A DNA stretch of 63,992 bases from Pedobacter glucosidilyticus DSM 23534 (GTDB lineage: Bacteria > Bacteroidota > Bacteroidia > Sphingobacteriales > Sphingobacteriaceae): NCBI RefSeq assembly GCF_000425145.1, contig NZ_AULF01000030.1:1-63992 (forward strand), in the 5' to 3' direction. Below are positions 25,865-34,548 of this stretch, piece by piece. The notes beneath the pieces were generated by a model. The model saw only the letters and a list, made by a program, of their open reading frames with translations. It was not told the origin of the DNA and did not search any database. How positions within the stretch are numbered: position 1 is the stretch's first letter; each line of letters begins with the position of its first letter. The position numbers and the translations under genes were made by a program.

Positions 25865-26392
25865 TTAATCTTGAAGGTAAACATCCAACAAACCATCCGG
25901 AAGTTCGATATTTAAGACCTTATTGTCCATATCAATACCCAATATTAAATCCTCAGATAAAGGAAACAATACTTCTTTTTCCTGATACATAACCGTAGCT
26001 AAAAACTGCTGTGGATATGCTCTCACCTCTAAAATTTCTCCCAATTCACCCTCTTGTTCATCAATAACTGTAAAACCTTTTAAATCTTTAAAAGTAAACT
26101 CTTCTTTACTCTTTTTAGGCATCAGCCTTTTAGCAAGAAAAATTTTCTTCTTTGCCAAGGGCTGCGCTTTATCAATATGATTAATATCTTCAAACAAAAA
26201 GTAACCTAATTGCTTTTGCGATAGTTTAAACTGCGAAACAAAATAAGGTACCATTTTGCCTCCAATTTCTATATAAACAGATTTTAGTTTTAGCTTCTCA
26301 GGATTATCATAACTAAACGAAACTTGAAGCTCGCCTTTTAAACCGTGGGTTTTGGTAATAAAACCTATTTCTACATAATCGCCCGTACTCAT
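25865..26392 (-). CDS. rimM: Ribosome maturation factor RimM
   Basis: The 175-residue protein has the RimM N-terminal beta-barrel (about 5-90; IGFITKTHGLKGELQVSF is diagnostic) and a PRC-barrel C-terminal half (about 95-172; VIDEQEGELGEILEV, VLFPLSEDLIL). RimM binds ribosomal protein S19 and helps mature the 30S head. It is co-transcribed with trmD. The usual upstream partner rpsP is absent; the next gene is divergent. Confidence 0.96.
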   Translation of the reverse strand: MSTGDYVEIGFITKTHGLKGELQVSFSYDNPEKLKLKSVYIEIGGKMVPYFVSQFKLSQKQLGYFLFEDINHIDKAQPLAKKKIFLAKRLMPKKSKEEFTFKDLKGFTVIDEQEGELGEILEVRAYPQQFLATVMYQEKEVLFPLSEDLILGIDMDNKVLNIELPDGLLDVYLQD

Positions 26393-26490
26393 GCTTTTTA
26401 ATTATAATCTCCTGCAAAAGTAAAGTTTTTATGACGAGTTGATTTATAATCGTTTCATTAATTCATTCTTCTGTTTTTTCATTATTATTG

Positions 26491-27549
26491 ATGATGCCTA
26501 AAAAGATTTTATTATCCTTTCTGATGTTTTTCCATTTTGCTGCTATTGCGCAAACAGAAAGCAAAGTTATTTTAGTTACTATTGATGGTTTACGCTGGCA
26601 AGAATTGTTTAGAGGCGCAGATTCTTCGCTTATTTATAGCAGGTATAACAACCAAAAAGATTATTTATTTAAAAAATTTTGGCATAAAGATGTACACAAA
26701 AGAAGAGCTTTATTGATGCCTTTTATGTGGAGTGAGATTGCCAAAAATGGTCAAATTATTGGGAACCGAGATTTAAAAAGTTATGTAGCGGTAAGTAATC
26801 CATCAAAGATTTCATACCCGGGTTATGCCGAGCTTTTTTCTGGTTTTGTGGATAGCAATATCACCAATAATAATAGGGTTTATAATAAAAACCCTAATGT
26901 GCTAAGATGGATAAACCAACAAGAAGATTTTAAAGGTAAAGTAGCTTCTTTTTCCTCTTGGGATGTCTTCAATTATATTTTAGATGATTCTGCTCAGGAT
27001 TTTATAATAAACGCTGGTGTAGAAGATTTAAAGCTTCCCGATATGGATGAAAGTTTTAAAGCCTTAAATGAGATGCAGCATTTAGCCCCTCCCTTTATAT
27101 CTGATAAAGTAAGACTAGATGTAATTACTTACCAATTGGCTAAGCAATATGTAAAGTTTTATAAGCCCAAATTTTTACATATTGGTTTTGATGAAACAGA
27201 TGATATGGCTCACGCTGCCGATTATAAATTTTATATAGAGCAGACTCGTAAAAGCGATGATATGATTGCAGATTTATGGAATTACCTACAAAACGATGAT
27301 TTTTACAAGAACCAAACCACGTTAGTGATTACGACAGACCACGGTCGCGGCGAAAAACCATTTGGCAATTGGACCAGTCATGGTAAAAGCATCTCCGGCT
27401 CAGAACAGGTTTGGATAGCAGCCATTGGTTCATCTATATCAGCAAAAGGCGAAGTAAAAAATACCGAAGAAATTTTCACCAGACAAATAGCGGGTACGCT
27501 GGCTAAACTTTTAGGATTAAACCTCAATAAAGACTATGTTTTTAAATAA
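26491..27549 (+). CDS. Exported alkaline-phosphatase-superfamily phosphatase/phosphodiesterase
   Basis: The product of about 352 residues has a signal peptide (through AAIAQ) and the fold of the alkaline phosphatase/sulfatase superfamily. VTIDGLRWQELF carries the first metal-binding Asp, HIGFDETDDMAHA the Asp and His ligands, and ITTDHGRG the last Asp-His pair. Relatives include nucleotide pyrophosphatases and phosphonoacetate hydrolases; the substrate cannot be told. ATG codons at 26491 and 26494 are both possible starts. It is divergent from rimM and shares a terminator with msrA. Confidence 0.8.
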   Translation: MMPKKILLSFLMFFHFAAIAQTESKVILVTIDGLRWQELFRGADSSLIYSRYNNQKDYLFKKFWHKDVHKRRALLMPFMWSEIAKNGQIIGNRDLKSYVAVSNPSKISYPGYAELFSGFVDSNITNNNRVYNKNPNVLRWINQQEDFKGKVASFSSWDVFNYILDDSAQDFIINAGVEDLKLPDMDESFKALNEMQHLAPPFISDKVRLDVITYQLAKQYVKFYKPKFLHIGFDETDDMAHAADYKFYIEQTRKSDDMIADLWNYLQNDDFYKNQTTLVITTDHGRGEKPFGNWTSHGKSISGSEQVWIAAIGSSISAKGEVKNTEEIFTRQIAGTLAKLLGLNLNKDYVFK

Positions 27550-27578
27550 ATGAGGCGAGAAAAATCCCGCCTCATTTT
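27548..27578. terminator. Bidirectional terminator between the phosphatase gene and msrA
   Basis: AAATGAGGCG (27548-27557) pairs perfectly with CGCCTCATTT (27568-27577) around a 10-base loop, just past the stop of the + strand gene and within 10 bases of the end of msrA. Confidence 0.75.
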
Positions 27579-27587
27579 CCACCCTCA

Positions 27588-28238
27588 TCAATACCCCTTC
27601 TTCAATTTTCCTTTATATGTTTTCTTAAACTTCTCGAACCTTGGAATAGAAACCGCTCTTACATAAGATTGGTTTGGGTTATGTTCTATAAAATCTTGAT
27701 GGTATTCTTCTGCCCTGTAAAAAGCCTTTAAAGTTGCAAGTTCTGTTACAATAGGCTTGCTAAACCTGTTGCTACTGCTTATTTTCTTAATAGCATTCAT
27801 GGCGATATTTTTCTCGGCATCGGTTTGATAAAACAAAACCGAACGGTAAGAAGAACCCCTATCTGGGCCTTGTTGGTTTGGCGTGGTAGGGTCATGTGAA
27901 GAGAAAAATACTTCTACCAATTCTTCATAAGTGATGATTTTTGGATTATAATAAACCAAAACAGTTTCTGCATGGCCTGTAGTTTCAGTATTTACCAACT
28001 CGTATGTTGGATTAACAGCAGTACCTCCTGCATAGCCAGAAACAGCGGAGTCTACACCAACAACAGCTTCAAAAATATGTTCAGAACACCAAAAACAGCC
28101 CGATGCAAAAGCAGCTATAGCTTTACCTTTTGGAGCTACTAACTTAACAGCATTGTTTTTACGCACTTGTCCGTTAGTATTGCAAGAAATAATTAATAAA
28201 GCAAAAATGCTGGCACTTAATATTTTAACAAATTTCAT
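27588..28238 (-). CDS. msrA: Peptide-methionine (S)-S-oxide reductase, lipoprotein form
   Basis: The 216-residue enzyme reduces methionine-S-sulfoxide in damaged proteins. The MsrA domain spans about 40-195: the catalytic Cys48 is in GCFWCSEH, and the VSGYAGG, YVRA and AEEYHQDF segments are present. A lipoprotein signal with lipobox Cys19 in LIISCNTNG means it acts in the cell envelope rather than the cytoplasm. The resolving Cys residues expected near the C-terminus are not obvious. It appears monocistronic. Confidence 0.95.
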   Translation of the reverse strand: MKFVKILSASIFALLIISCNTNGQVRKNNAVKLVAPKGKAIAAFASGCFWCSEHIFEAVVGVDSAVSGYAGGTAVNPTYELVNTETTGHAETVLVYYNPKIITYEELVEVFFSSHDPTTPNQQGPDRGSSYRSVLFYQTDAEKNIAMNAIKKISSSNRFSKPIVTELATLKAFYRAEEYHQDFIEHNPNQSYVRAVSIPRFEKFKKTYKGKLKKGY

Positions 28239-28303
28239 GATCTTACAATTTTAATCATAAACGAAATTTAAGATAAAATGATTGTAAGTTTTAAGTCATG
28301 CTT

Positions 28304-29845
28304 TTAGCCAGCCCAATTTTCTCTATCCAAACTTCTAAAATGTATAGCTTCTGCTAAATGCTCTATCCCAATTTCATCGCTACCAGCAAGGTCTGCAATA
28401 GTGCGGGCTACTTTCAAAATTCTATCATAAGCTCGGGCAGATAAGCCTAATTTTTCCATAGCTGTTTTTAGCAATTGCTGCCCAGCATCAGAAACTACAC
28501 AAATAGCTCTTACCATTTGCGGACTCATTTCTGCATTTGCATTGATACCTGGGTACTCTTTAAACCTTTCTGTTTGCATTAAACGGGCTTTGATCACCCT
28601 TTCTCTAATCAACTCGCTTGGTTCTGATTTTCTTTCTGATGCAAGTTCATCAAAATTTACTGGCGTAACTTCTACATGCAAATCTATACGATCTAACAAA
28701 GGGCCACTTACTTTACTAAGATACTTTTGTACCACACCAGGGCCACAAACACATTCCTTTTCGGGATGATTGTAATAACCACATGGGCAAGGGTTCATGG
28801 CAGCTATCAACATAAAACTAGAGGGATAATCTACAGACATTCTGGCTCGGGCTACCGTTACACGCCTTTCTTCTAAAGGCTGGCGCATAACTTCTAAAAC
28901 AGTTCTTTTAAACTCTGGCAATTCATCCAAAAACAAAACACCATTATGCGCCAAAGAGATTTCGCCAGGCTGAGGGTTGCTTCCGCCACCTACCAAAGCT
29001 ACATCTGAAACCGTATGGTGGGGCGAGCGGAATGGTCTTGTGGTAATTAAAGCATCGGAAGCAGAAAGCTTACCCGCTACCGAGTGTATTTTTGTTGTTT
29101 CTAAGGCTTCATACAAATTTAAAGGAGGTAAAATGGTAGGTAAACGTTTAGCTAACATGGTTTTACCTGCACCCGGCGGACCAATTAAAATAGCGTTATG
29201 CCCACCAGCAGCTGCAATTTCTAAAGATCTTTTGATGTTTTCTTGTCCTCTTACATCGGCAAAATCGGCATCGTAATTATTAATAGCTTTAAAAAACTCG
29301 TCTCGGGTATCCACAACTGTTAAAGGTGGCTTTTTGCTATTCTTAAAGAAATCTACAATTTCAGAGAGATGACTAACCCCATAAACTTCTAGTTTACTCA
29401 CAATGGCGGCTTCTCTGGCATTTTGTATAGGTAAAATAAAACCTTTGATATTTTCTCTTTGAGCGTTTATAGCTATAGGTAAAGCACCTTTTATAGGTTT
29501 TACTTGTCCATCTAAAGAAAGTTCGCCCATGATCAGGTAATTTTCTAAATCCTCTTCATCAATTTGCCCAGAAGCGGCCAAAATACCTGTTGCTATGGTT
29601 AAATCGTAAGCAGAGCCTTCTTTGCGAATATCGGCAGGTGCCATATTCACCACAATTTTTTGACGTGGCATACGAAAACCGCTATTTGTTAGAGCGCTTT
29701 CTATTCTCAATAAGCTTTCTCTAACGGCATTATCTGGCAAACCTACAATTAAATAAGCGGCTTTACCCCCAGAAATATTTACTTCTATGGTGATGGTTTG
29801 GGCTTCTACCCCATACACAGCACTCCCAAATGTTTTTACAGGCAT
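28304..29845 (-). CDS. YifB/ComM-family Mg-chelatase-like AAA+ ATPase
   Basis: The 513-residue protein has an N-terminal Lon-like ChlI domain (about 20-145) and an AAA+ core (about 190-400) with Walker A GPPGAGKTM, Walker B VLFLDELPEF and a Cys-rich insertion CPCGYYNHPEKECVC that probably binds zinc, then a C-terminal Mg-chelatase helical domain (about 410-510). ComM is a hexameric helicase that aids branch migration in natural transformation. Orthologues are also common in species not known to be competent. It stands alone, facing a 485-base spacer. Confidence 0.94.
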   Translation of the reverse strand: MPVKTFGSAVYGVEAQTITIEVNISGGKAAYLIVGLPDNAVRESLLRIESALTNSGFRMPRQKIVVNMAPADIRKEGSAYDLTIATGILAASGQIDEEDLENYLIMGELSLDGQVKPIKGALPIAINAQRENIKGFILPIQNAREAAIVSKLEVYGVSHLSEIVDFFKNSKKPPLTVVDTRDEFFKAINNYDADFADVRGQENIKRSLEIAAAGGHNAILIGPPGAGKTMLAKRLPTILPPLNLYEALETTKIHSVAGKLSASDALITTRPFRSPHHTVSDVALVGGGSNPQPGEISLAHNGVLFLDELPEFKRTVLEVMRQPLEERRVTVARARMSVDYPSSFMLIAAMNPCPCGYYNHPEKECVCGPGVVQKYLSKVSGPLLDRIDLHVEVTPVNFDELASERKSEPSELIRERVIKARLMQTERFKEYPGINANAEMSPQMVRAICVVSDAGQQLLKTAMEKLGLSARAYDRILKVARTIADLAGSDEIGIEHLAEAIHFRSLDRENWAG

Positions 29846-30079
29846 ACATAAAAATTTATCGGAAAATTATAATTTATTACTTAAAAATCATAGATAAAGA
29901 TATTTAAAATTAGCCTAGTCGAGTTTTAAAATAATAAAAGTTCAACATTTTTAGAGAAATGGCAGCTAAATATCATTTTCACTAAAAAATAAAAAACTAT
30001 CCTTAATTAAAAGTTTTTTATTAATTTAGTTGATAAATACTCTTGCAAAAATTCTAGTTTCTATTTTATCTACTACAGC

Positions 30080-30123
30080 AACCTTATAGCAAGGTTATAG
30101 AAACCTTATAGCAACCTTATAGC
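30080..30123. repeat. Clustered AACCTTATAGC repeats
   Basis: Three direct copies of an 11-base unit, the last two abutting, plus one inverted partial copy (30091-30100). The spacing of about one to two helical turns would suit cooperative protein binding, but replication slippage could equally produce it. Confidence 0.6.
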
Positions 30124-30127
30124 AGGT

Positions 30128-30170
30128 GTTAAGTATATCTACCCTATATTCAGGCATACCTATACTTAAC
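30128..30170. repeat. Perfect 10-bp inverted repeat
   Basis: GTTAAGTATA and TATACTTAAC are exact reverse complements separated by 23 bases. It could be an operator or the end of a decayed small element. There is no T-tract typical of a terminator. Confidence 0.55.
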
Positions 30171-30330
30171 TTTATCTTAAACATATTATAGAGAAACATT
30201 AGATTAGCAGTAAACTATCTTAAAGCACAATAAGCTTTTTAAGTGAGTTACAAATTTTTGTGCCATAATAAAATCATTATTAAACGGTTAAATGTTATAT
30301 TTCCAATGTGCTTAATATTTCTTCATTTTT

Positions 30331-33300
30331 ATGGATTACGCTGACTTTCTAAAAAAGATAGACGATTTCATCAGGAAATATTACCTCAATAAAATTATTA
30401 GAGGTATGATATGGCTTTGCGCTATATTTTTAGCAGTTTTTTTACTGGTTATTACGGCAGAATATTACAGTTATTTTAATCCACTTACCAAAACAATTCT
30501 TTTTTACCTATTCTTGATTAGTCAGCTAACTTTAGCCTGGTTTTTAGTTGGTAAATACTTGTTAAAATATTTAAAGCTTGGTGCTTTTATTAATCATGAA
30601 CAAGCATCAATCATCATAGGTAATCATTTTCCTGATGTAAAAGACAAACTCCTCAATACCCTACAACTACAAAAAGTTTTAAGCACTAACCCAGAACATG
30701 AAGCTTTAATTTTAGCCAGCATCAACCAAAGGGTACAGCAATTACAACCTATTCCTTTTGTATCTGCTATAAAAATCAGTGAAAACAAGAAATATCTACG
30801 TTATGCTATTGTTCCGGCTATGGTAATGCTGGTTTTGGCATTTACTACACCCGCTATTATAACCGATGGTACTACAAGAATTATCAAGCACAACCAACGT
30901 TTTATTAAGAAGGCTCCTTTCGGTTTCGAGATTTTAAACAAGAACTTATCTGGTGTACAAGGTGAAGATTTTCAGCTTCAAATTAAGCTTAGCGGAACAG
31001 AAATACCTCAGGAAGTTTATATAGAAGATGGCTTTAACAGCTTTAAATTGACACAAAAAGATATCATCCATTTTAACCATACTTTTAAGAATTTACAAGA
31101 GGATGTAAGTTTCAGATTTAAAGCTGGCGAATTTTATTCTGATACTTATACTTTAAAAATCAGTAAAAAACCAAGTATTACTGACATCAAGCTATCTTTA
31201 ACTTATCCGGCTTACCTAAAAAAGCAAAACGAAGTTTTAGAAAATCCCGGAGATATGAGTTTACCAGAAGGAACAGTTGTAAAATGGTTAATTGGTGCAG
31301 AAAACACGACTACGCTAAACTTCCTTTATTTAAAAAATAATATCAGGTTAACACCTCAAAAAGAAAACCAGTTTAGCTATCAACTTAAGCTTACAAAAAG
31401 TGCTTTATATAGCTTAAAACCCCAGAATAATTGGGTTATACAAGATGCTTTAAATTATCATATCGAGGTTTTACCTGATGCTTTTCCTCAAATTGAGGCT
31501 ACAGAAAAACCCGATTCGCTGAATAGCCAAGTACTATATTTTATTGGAAAAGCTAGTGATGATTATGGTTTAAATAGCCTAAGTTTTCATTATAAAATTA
31601 CCGCTTCTAATGATAAAAGTAGGTTAGGAAAACAGTTTAAAGCACCTATAAAACTTCAAAAAGGAAGTTTAGAGAGTAGCTTCTTTTATTTCTGGCCTAT
31701 TAGTAATACAGGTATAAAGGCTGGCGAAGAAATTAGCTATTATTTTGAAGTTGCTGATAATGACGGTATAAACGGACCTAAAACCAGTAGAACAAGTTTA
31801 AAAACATACCGACTTTTAAGTAAAACTGAGCTGATAGAAAAAGTAGAAGAAGGCACCCAAAATGTTAAGCAAAAAATTTCTGACGCTATAAAACAGGCTC
31901 AGAAAATTCAGGATGAAGCTAAAAAGTTGAACCAAGATTTACTAAACAGTAAAGGAATAGATTATCAGCAACAAAAGCAAGCGCAAGAATTGCTTGATAA
32001 GCAACAGAGGTTAGAAGAGTTGCTTAAAGAAATAAGTAAAGAAAATCAGAAGAATTTACTAGAGCGTAATCAGCTTGATAATAACAAAGAGCTTTTAGAA
32101 AAGCAAAAACAGATACAAAATCTTTTTGATAATGTATTGGATGAGAAAACTAAATCTTTATTGAAAGAAATTCAGAAAATGCTTGAAAAACAGCTTAATG
32201 AAATTCCTAATCAGGAGTTAAAGCAGTTACAAAGTGATGAAAAATCTCTAAAAAAAGAATTAGACCGTATTCTGGAGTTATACAAACAACTAGAAGTTGA
32301 ACAAAAAATAAATCAAGCTATTGATCAACTAGAAGAGCTTGCAAAAAAACAAAACGAAAATGTTAATAAACCCGATTTAAATCAGCAAAAAGACATAAAA
32401 AAAGATTTTAATACACTAAAAGAAAATTTAAAAGAAATAGCAGAAAAAAATCAGCTTCTAGAGCAGCCAGAAAATTTTGACCAACAAAAAGAACAACAAC
32501 AAGCTATTGAAAAGAAACTTCAGGAGGCAGAAGAGCAGTTAACACAAAACCGTAAGCAAAAAGCTAACGAAGCGCAGAAAGAAGCCGCTTCCGAAATGCA
32601 AGAAATGGCTAATAAGCTTAAAGAAATGCAAAATGAAGAAGAAACTGAAGAAAACCAAGTTGATGCGCAAGCTCTAAGACAAATTTTGCAAAACTTGCTA
32701 AAAACCTCTTTCGACCAAGAGAAATTGATGCTAGATATTAAGAATACCAATATCAACGACCCACGATTTAATGAAATTGGCCAAAAGCAAAGAAATATAA
32801 AAGATAATTTAAAACTTGTGGAGGATAGCTTGTATAGTTTAAGCAAAAGGGTACCACAAATATCTGCCACAGTTAATAAAGAAGTAACTCAAATTAACCA
32901 GCAAATTGCAGACGCTTTACAAAACCTTACTGAGCGGAAAATTGCTGAGGTAAACAGAAACCAACAATATGCTTTAACGGCTATCAATAACTTATCTTTA
33001 ATGTTGAGCGAAGCCTTGCAACAGCTACAAAATGCCATGAAAAATGCTAAATCTGGCGGTAAAGGCAAGCCTAAACCAGGGATGTCTCAACTATCCAAGA
33101 TGCAGCAGGAACTCAATAAAAATATGCAAAAAGCAAAAGAGCAAATGCAGCAGCAAGGCATACCGCAAGGCCAAAAAGGCAATAAACAAATGAGCCAGCA
33201 GTTTTCTGAAATGGCACAGCAACAACAAATGATTAGGCAGGCTTTACAAGAGCTTAATCAGCAACTGAATAAAGACGGAAAAGGGAAATTAGGAAATCTG

Positions 33301-33621
33301 GAAAAAATCATGAAAGACATGGAACAAACAGAAACCGATCTCGTAAACAAACGTATTACACAAGAGGCGATAAATAGACAACAAGACATACAAACAAGGC
33401 TTTTAGAGGCAGAAAAAGCGGAAAGAGAAAGAGAGCAAGACACACAAAAGGAAAGCAAAGCAGGTAAACAATTTGCGCCAAATTATAATTTAGTACTTAA
33501 AGAGTATGAAAAAATAAAAGAAAATGAAGCTGAAATGCTAAAAACTGTATCTCCAGCGTTAAATAATTTTTATAAATCAAAAATTAGTGATTACTTTAAA
33601 AAATTAAATAAGAGGAAATAA
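30331..33621 (+). CDS. DUF4175 large membrane-anchored coiled-coil protein
   Basis: The 1096-residue protein has two membrane helices near its start (about 24-44 and 52-72) and a third at about 155-175, then a beta-rich region (about 190-490) and a very long Gln/Lys/Glu-rich coiled coil (about 495-1090). This layout fits DUF4175, a family without a known function. The glutamine-rich part is low in complexity. The next gene, an RsbW-like kinase, starts 2 bases after the stop, so the two are translationally linked. A structural or scaffolding role at the inner membrane is possible but unproven. Confidence 0.78.
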   Translation: MDYADFLKKIDDFIRKYYLNKIIRGMIWLCAIFLAVFLLVITAEYYSYFNPLTKTILFYLFLISQLTLAWFLVGKYLLKYLKLGAFINHEQASIIIGNHFPDVKDKLLNTLQLQKVLSTNPEHEALILASINQRVQQLQPIPFVSAIKISENKKYLRYAIVPAMVMLVLAFTTPAIITDGTTRIIKHNQRFIKKAPFGFEILNKNLSGVQGEDFQLQIKLSGTEIPQEVYIEDGFNSFKLTQKDIIHFNHTFKNLQEDVSFRFKAGEFYSDTYTLKISKKPSITDIKLSLTYPAYLKKQNEVLENPGDMSLPEGTVVKWLIGAENTTTLNFLYLKNNIRLTPQKENQFSYQLKLTKSALYSLKPQNNWVIQDALNYHIEVLPDAFPQIEATEKPDSLNSQVLYFIGKASDDYGLNSLSFHYKITASNDKSRLGKQFKAPIKLQKGSLESSFFYFWPISNTGIKAGEEISYYFEVADNDGINGPKTSRTSLKTYRLLSKTELIEKVEEGTQNVKQKISDAIKQAQKIQDEAKKLNQDLLNSKGIDYQQQKQAQELLDKQQRLEELLKEISKENQKNLLERNQLDNNKELLEKQKQIQNLFDNVLDEKTKSLLKEIQKMLEKQLNEIPNQELKQLQSDEKSLKKELDRILELYKQLEVEQKINQAIDQLEELAKKQNENVNKPDLNQQKDIKKDFNTLKENLKEIAEKNQLLEQPENFDQQKEQQQAIEKKLQEAEEQLTQNRKQKANEAQKEAASEMQEMANKLKEMQNEEETEENQVDAQALRQILQNLLKTSFDQEKLMLDIKNTNINDPRFNEIGQKQRNIKDNLKLVEDSLYSLSKRVPQISATVNKEVTQINQQIADALQNLTERKIAEVNRNQQYALTAINNLSLMLSEALQQLQNAMKNAKSGGKGKPKPGMSQLSKMQQELNKNMQKAKEQMQQQGIPQGQKGNKQMSQQFSEMAQQQQMIRQALQELNQQLNKDGKGKLGNLEKIMKDMEQTETDLVNKRITQEAINRQQDIQTRLLEAEKAEREREQDTQKESKAGKQFAPNYNLVLKEYEKIKENEAEMLKTVSPALNNFYKSKISDYFKKLNKRK

Positions 33622-33623
33622 TC

Positions 33624-34052
33624 ATGAGTAATCTTTCAGGGATAATGGATAAAGGACTCTATTCTCTTCAACTTCCGTCAAATGAGAATAGTGTAGCAGT
33701 AGTTGAAAATTTTGTTGATGATCTTGTATCTACTTTAAATATAGGGGATGATGTTTACGCTAATTTAATGACTTGTCTTAATGAAGCGGTTACAAACGCC
33801 ATTTTTCATGGTAATAAGCAAAATCCAAATAAATTGGTTTACTTAAATCTTGAAATTATCAATCAGAAAAGATTGGTTTTTACCATAGCAGACCAAGGCG
33901 AAGGTTTTAATTTTAATAACCTGCCAGACCCAACAGCGCCAGAAAATTTAGAAAATTTAAGCGGTAGAGGTGTTTTTATCATGAAGCAGCTGGCAGACCA
34001 ATGTATTTTTAATACAAAAGGCAACGAAGTAGAGCTACATTTTAAGTTCTAA
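33624..34052 (+). CDS. RsbW-like serine kinase / anti-sigma ATPase
   Basis: This 142-residue single-domain GHKL ATPase has the N box CLNEAVTNAIFHGN, the G1 box DQGEGF and the G2 box GRGVFIMK. Such proteins bind and inactivate sigma factors or phosphorylate anti-anti-sigma STAS proteins. No STAS or sigma gene is adjacent. It sits between the DUF4175 gene (2-base gap) and ybeY (28-base gap), so its partner must be elsewhere. The family is clear, the pathway is not. Confidence 0.88.
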   Translation: MSNLSGIMDKGLYSLQLPSNENSVAVVENFVDDLVSTLNIGDDVYANLMTCLNEAVTNAIFHGNKQNPNKLVYLNLEIINQKRLVFTIADQGEGFNFNNLPDPTAPENLENLSGRGVFIMKQLADQCIFNTKGNEVELHFKF

Positions 34053-34080
34053 TCTTCATCTTTGCATAAACAAAGATTTA

Positions 34081-34521
34081 ATGAAAAAACTGCCCATAAA
34101 TTTTTTTGAAGAAGACATCGTCCATCATCTTAAACAGAAAAACGCAGTTAGAAGCTGGATAAATGCTACCATAGAAGAAGAGAAACATCAGTTACAAGAA
34201 CTCAATTTTATATTTTGTTCTGATAATTATTTGTTAAACATCAATAAGCAATACTTAAACCACGATACCTTTACAGATATCATCACCTTTGATCATAGTG
34301 AAGTAAAAGGAATTATTTATGGTGATATTTTCATAAGTATTGACAGAGTTAAAGAAAACGCCAAAACTTTTAAGGTTGCTGTAAGCGATGAATTACACCG
34401 TATTATCATACACGGTACATTGCACCTTTTAGGTTACCCCGATAAGAAAAAAGAAGAAAAAGCTAAGATGACTAAGATGGAAGACTTTTATTTGGCTAAG
34501 AGAGGGTTTATAAAGGGTTAA
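34081..34521 (+). CDS. ybeY: Endoribonuclease YbeY (16S rRNA maturation)
   Basis: The 146-residue metalloprotein acts in 16S rRNA 3'-end maturation and ribosome quality control. The core motif is HGTLHLLGYPD: His111 and His115 match two zinc ligands, but the third histidine of the usual H-x3-H-x5-H is Asp121 here, which I believe is common in Bacteroidota. The DVSIN-like segment appears as DTFTDIITFDHS. It is last in the DUF4175 operon. A weak hairpin (34515-34538) lies between it and the convergent pirin gene. Confidence 0.95.
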   Translation: MKKLPINFFEEDIVHHLKQKNAVRSWINATIEEEKHQLQELNFIFCSDNYLLNINKQYLNHDTFTDIITFDHSEVKGIIYGDIFISIDRVKENAKTFKVAVSDELHRIIIHGTLHLLGYPDKKKEEKAKMTKMEDFYLAKRGFIKG

Positions 34522-34548
34522 ACCCAAAAGCTTAACCCATTATCATCA

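Larger units (their letters stand above)
29846..30330. other. Gene-free spacer with short repeats and a perfect inverted repeat
   Basis: This 485-base divergent region holds three copies of AACCTTATAGC (30080-30090, 30102-30112, 30113-30123) with an inverted AAGGTTATAG between the first two. Directly after them is a perfect 10-bp inverted repeat, GTTAAGTATA 30128-30137 and TATACTTAAC 30161-30170. It is the promoter region of the DUF4175-ybeY operon and of the comM-like gene. No open frame is seen. Confidence 0.6.

Noticed and set aside
30080-30123. Short repeats that might suggest a CRISPR array
   Set aside because: The units are 11 bases, two are abutting and there are no spacers of uniform size. 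No cas gene is near.
32520-32870. Cys/Ser/Leu-rich open frame on the - strand
   Set aside because: It is the complement of the Gln/Lys-rich coiled coil of the DUF4175 protein, whose codon bias leaves the antisense frame open.
34515-34538. GGGTTAA/TTAACCC hairpin between ybeY and the pirin gene
   Set aside because: The stem is only 7 bp, AT-rich and has no T-run on either side, so it is too weak to list as a terminator.
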